DNA from: UMGS1474 sp050946775
Lineage (GTDB): Bacteria > Bacillota > Clostridia > Oscillospirales > Acutalibacteraceae
Reading direction: 5' to 3'
Length of the DNA: 8,872 bases
Assembly: GCA_050946775.1 (NCBI GenBank)
Contig: JBMNVL010000079.1
Location: 1-8,872 of the forward strand
Both the position numbers and the translations under genes were made by a program. Positions 6,652-8,872 of this stretch are shown here, in pieces (position 1 is the first letter of the stretch; the number at the start of each line of letters is the position of its first letter). A model generated the notes under the pieces. The model was given only the letters and a program-made list of their open reading frames with translations. It was not told the origin of the DNA and did not search any database.

Positions 6652-6972
6652 TTACCGCTTTTTTTCGCCCTTTTGCTTTCGGATCACTTGATCCATCGCG
6701 TCTTTGGCTTCTTCATCCCAGACCGTTCTTTCGGGCCCGAGAGTGCCGTACATCGTGTTTTCAAACGAATACGTCATCTTCGCGGACTTGATCAGCCGTT
6801 CGTTGTCGGCGTCGTCCGCAAACGTGCCGAGCCGGTCGTATATCTCCCGCGTGATCTCGTAATCGTACTGCTCGCGTCCCTCCCGGCTGGTGTACATGAT
6901 CTCGGCAAAGTACCGCTGTGCGTCGGGGTCATAGTACGCCGTCCAGTTGTTGCCGCGTTTTTCCGCTTTCAT
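6652..6972 (-). CDS. Conserved-looking small protein of unknown function
   Basis: I do not recognise this 106-residue protein. The frame opens at a TTG (6990), but the ATG at 6972 is the better start: AAAAGAGG sits 6 nt before it, and the TTG falls at the upstream edge of that site. The product begins MKAEKRGNNW, has an aromatic-rich first half (WTAYYDPDAQRYF, then EQYDYEI), a central acidic stretch (FADDADNE), and a strongly basic end (RKQKGEKKR). No signal peptide, membrane helix or known catalytic motif is visible, so it should be a soluble cytoplasmic protein, possibly binding nucleic acid through its tail. It starts 24 nt after the stop of the HTH-like gene on the same strand, so the two are almost certainly co-transcribed. 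Codon use matches the neighbours. A regulatory or partner protein of the adjacent HTH or vWA product is a reasonable guess only. Confidence 0.8.
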   Translation of the reverse strand: MKAEKRGNNWTAYYDPDAQRYFAEIMYTSREGREQYDYEITREIYDRLGTFADDADNERLIKSAKMTYSFENTMYGTLGPERTVWDEEAKDAMDQVIRKQKGEKKR

Positions 6973-6973
6973 G

Positions 6974-6987
6974 GTGATCCTCTTTTC
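6974..6987 (-). promoter_or_regulatory. Ribosome binding site deciding the small-gene start
   Basis: AAAAGAGG followed by a 6-nt spacer precedes the ATG at 6972. It immediately follows the alternative TTG codon at 6988-6990, which makes that start improbable. Confidence 0.6.
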
Positions 6988-6996
6988 CAAAATGAT

Positions 6997-7512
6997 TTAC
7001 GTTCCCAGCAGACTCTGATCGTAGGCGTACAGCGCCTCGTTGATGGCGAACAGATCGTAGATGCCCCGCTCGATGAAAAAGCGGACGATCAGATCGAACT
7101 TGCTGCTGCGCGATAAGGCAAATCCCGCCTTCATCAGCAGATCGTCGGTTTCGGCGGGCGTCAGCTCCAGCGCCACGGCAAAGGCGAGGACTGTCGCTTT
7201 GCCGGGCCGGTACAGCCGGTCGCTGCGGATTTTGGAAAACAGCTTGCGGTCGACGTGCGCCTTTTTGTAGCATTCGGCGTCGGTCATCCCTTTTTCGTCG
7301 ATTTTTCGCAGCAGCATATCGGAAAAGCTCTCGTCGATCTGATCGAGGATTTGCTGCAGATCGCCGCCACCGGCGCCAAACGCCCCGCACGCCATGGGCG
7401 CGCATTCCCTTGCCGCCGTGCGGCCGAGAGCGCGCCTTTCGCTCACCGGCGGCTGATACTGCTCGCGCAGATAGTCCTTCAGCGCTTTTTTCAGTTGTCG
7501 ATCCAGCGGCAT
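6997..7512 (-). CDS. XRE/HTH-like protein related to the C-terminal part of macro-domain proteins
   Basis: The 171-residue product starts at the ATG at 7512, 7 nt after AAGGAGG (7520-7526). Residues 1-60 are a charged, probably helical, low-complexity leader (KKALKDYLREQY, then a Gly/Ala-rich patch near 41-50). Residues 62-130 look like an XRE-type helix-turn-helix: FSDMLLRKIDEKGMT, then YKKAHVDRKLFSKIR as turn and recognition helix, then KATVLAFAVALELTPAET. Residues 131-171 (AGFALSRSSKFDLIV, YDLFAINEAL, DQSLLG) match, from memory, the tail found after a macro (ADP-ribose-binding) domain in many Firmicutes proteins. Here no macro domain precedes it, so this is a stand-alone version. It probably binds DNA and may control its own operon. 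It is the first gene of a leftward unit with the small unknown gene and possibly the vWA gene. Confidence in the frame is high; in the family link, moderate. Confidence 0.82.
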   Translation of the reverse strand: MPLDRQLKKALKDYLREQYQPPVSERRALGRTAARECAPMACGAFGAGGGDLQQILDQIDESFSDMLLRKIDEKGMTDAECYKKAHVDRKLFSKIRSDRLYRPGKATVLAFAVALELTPAETDDLLMKAGFALSRSSKFDLIVRFFIERGIYDLFAINEALYAYDQSLLGT

Positions 7513-7532
7513 AGCGACGCCTCCTTTTTTTC

Positions 7533-7561
7533 ATTGTATCACCCGGCGGCGGATTTGGCAA
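7533..7561 (-). promoter_or_regulatory. Sigma-A-type promoter for the HTH gene
   Basis: On the - strand TTGCCA (7556-7561) and TACAAT (7533-7538) are separated by 17 nt. Transcription would begin near 7526, so the messenger would start almost on the ribosome binding site and have a leader of only about 14 nt. Confidence 0.75.
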
Positions 7562-7577
7562 CCCCGGGACAAACCCC

Positions 7578-7606
7578 TTGCGTTTTGCGCCGAAATCCGG
7601 TATAAT
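7578..7606 (+). promoter_or_regulatory. Sigma-A-type promoter for the flavodiiron gene
   Basis: TTGCGT (7578-7583) and a perfect TATAAT (7601-7606) are separated by 17 nt. Its -35 box lies 16 bp from the -35 of the divergent HTH promoter, so a regulator bound between them could affect both. Confidence 0.85.
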
Positions 7607-7639
7607 ACAATCACTTTGATTGGAAAGGAACGTGACCCC

Positions 7640-8872
7640 ATGCAGATCACCAACGATATTCGCTATATCGGCGTCAACGACCACGAGATCGACCTGTTCG
7701 AGGGGCAGTACACCGTCCCGAACGGGATGGCCTACAACTCCTACGCCATCCTCGACAACAAGATCGCCGTGATGGATACGGTGGATCGCCGTTTCACCCA
7801 CGAGTGGCTGGACAATCTGGCCGCCGCGCTGGACGGCCGTCAGCCGGATTATCTCATCGTCCAGCACATGGAGCCGGATCATTCGGCCAATATTCTTCAG
7901 TTTATGACCGCCTATCCTGCCGCCACGGTGGTGTCCTCCGCCAAGGCGTTTCAGATGATGCAAAACTTCTTCGGCACGGCGTTTGAGGATCGCCGCGTCG
8001 TGGTAGGGGAAGGGGACACCCTGACCCTCGGGCGGCACACCCTGACCTTCGTCGGCGCGCCGATGGTCCACTGGCCGGAGGTGATCGTCACCTACGACAG
8101 CGCCGACAAGGTGCTCTTTTCGGCCGACGGCTTCGGCAAATTCGGCGCGCTGGACGTCGAGGAGGACTGGGCGTGCGAGGCCAGGCGGTATTATTTCGGC
8201 ATCGTGGGCAAATACGGCGCCCAGGTGCAGGCGCTGCTGAAAAAAGCCGCCGGGCTGGATATCGCCGTCATCTGCCCGCTCCACGGGCCGGTGCTCAGCG
8301 ACAATCTCGGCTATTATCTTAATTTGTACAACACCTGGTCGAGCTACGGGGTGGAGAGCGACGGCATCGTCATCGCCTATACCTCGGTCTACGGCAACAC
8401 CAAAAAAGCGGTGGAGCTGCTGGCCGAAAAGCTCAAGGCCAAGGGCTGCCCCAAGGTGGCGGTCACCGATCTGGCGCGGGACGATATGGCCGAGGCGGTG
8501 GAGGACGCTTTTCGCTACGGGCGGCTGGTGCTGGCCACCACCACCTACAACGCCGAGATCTTCCCCTTTATGCGCACCTTCATTGAGGCGCTGGTGGAGC
8601 ACGGCTACCAAAACCGCACCGTGGCGCTGATCGAAAACGGCAGCTGGGCGCCGCAGGCCGCCAAGGTGATGCGGGGACTGCTGGAAAAGGCGAAAAACAT
8701 CACCTTTGCCGCCAATACGGTGTCCATCCGCTCGGCGCTGAGCGACGACAGCGCCGCCCAGCTCGAGGCGCTGGCCAACGAGCTGTGCCAGGATTATCTC
8801 GCCCAGCACGACGAGACGGCCAACAAAAACGATCTGACGGCGCTGTTCAAGATCGGCTACGGATTGTACGTG
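7640..8872 (+). CDS. fprA: Flavodiiron protein (A-type flavoprotein), 3' truncated, probably with fused flavin reductase
   Basis: The frame is open from the ATG at 7640 (AAAGGAA at 7624-7630 upstream) to the right edge, 411 residues without a stop. It should reduce O2 to water and/or NO to N2O in the cytoplasm, protecting an anaerobe. Residues 1-235 are a metallo-beta-lactamase-like domain with the full diiron ligand set: H76, E78, D80 and H81 in HMEPDH, then H144 (MVHWPE), D163 (SADGFG) and H215 (PLHGPV). H81 also belongs to the motif. Residues 243-393 are a flavodoxin-like FMN domain with the phosphate loop YTSVYGNT (247-254) and the second FMN loop TTTYNAE. Standard FprA proteins end near residue 395-400; here the chain continues through a short polar linker (HDETANKNDLTA) into LFKIGYGLYV. 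That resembles the start of the flavin reductase domain of high-molecular-weight rubredoxin-type partners. The fused electron-supply domain is therefore inferred; its main part lies outside the window. Confidence 0.93.
   Translation, partial: MQITNDIRYIGVNDHEIDLFEGQYTVPNGMAYNSYAILDNKIAVMDTVDRRFTHEWLDNLAAALDGRQPDYLIVQHMEPDHSANILQFMTAYPAATVVSSAKAFQMMQNFFGTAFEDRRVVVGEGDTLTLGRHTLTFVGAPMVHWPEVIVTYDSADKVLFSADGFGKFGALDVEEDWACEARRYYFGIVGKYGAQVQALLKKAAGLDIAVICPLHGPVLSDNLGYYLNLYNTWSSYGVESDGIVIAYTSVYGNTKKAVELLAEKLKAKGCPKVAVTDLARDDMAEAVEDAFRYGRLVLATTTYNAEIFPFMRTFIEALVEHGYQNRTVALIENGSWAPQAAKVMRGLLEKAKNITFAANTVSIRSALSDDSAAQLEALANELCQDYLAQHDETANKNDLTALFKIGYGLYV

Noticed and set aside
6929..8809. A 626-codon open frame on the - strand across the flavodiiron gene and the HTH gene.
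   Set aside because: It is a shadow. The + strand frame carries all diiron ligands and the FMN loop, and the long frame also overlaps the well-supported HTH gene in another frame.

Overview
The window looks like a fragment of a GC-rich Gram-positive anaerobe, most plausibly a class Clostridia (Oscillospirales/Ruminococcaceae-type) gut or fibre-degrading bacterium. This is inferred from strong AAGGAGG-type ribosome binding sites, a type I dockerin, a large secreted modular glycoside hydrolase and an oxygen-scavenging flavodiiron protein. No taxonomic marker gene is present, so the assignment stays tentative.

Left half (1-5602, + strand): the 3' end of one large extracellular protein, then a complete 1594-residue secreted GH3 enzyme. 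Both end in the same about 170-residue unknown beta-rich module and are followed by nearly identical hairpin terminators, so they appear to be tandem paralogues. The GH3 protein reads: signal peptide, GH3 N-terminal barrel, GH3 C-terminal domain with an apparent CBM6-like insertion, fibronectin-III-like domain, Big_2 Ig-like domain, cadherin-like beta-sandwich, unknown module copy A, half a FIVAR helical domain, a type I dockerin, the rest of that FIVAR domain, a complete FIVAR domain, and unknown module copy B. Its likely job is trimming plant polysaccharide, probably releasing xylose or glucose, as a cell-surface or scaffold-bound enzyme.

Middle (5603-6651): the convergent boundary carries an 86-bp compound palindrome of the dispersed-repeat type. 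Further right, four hairpins are packed between 6457 and 6625.

Right half, - strand (5790-7512): a three-gene set read leftwards. It consists of an XRE/HTH-like protein resembling the C-terminal part of Firmicutes macro-domain proteins, a 106-residue unknown protein 24 nt downstream, and, beyond the hairpin-rich 220-nt gap, a cytoplasmic von Willebrand factor A protein with an intact metal site. Its function is unknown; it could be a regulatory, stress or defence cassette.

Right edge, + strand (7640 to the window end): a flavodiiron protein (FprA type) transcribed divergently from the HTH gene. Both promoters have recognisable -35 and -10 boxes with 17-nt spacers. The reading frame runs off the window just as it enters what looks like a fused flavin-reductase domain.
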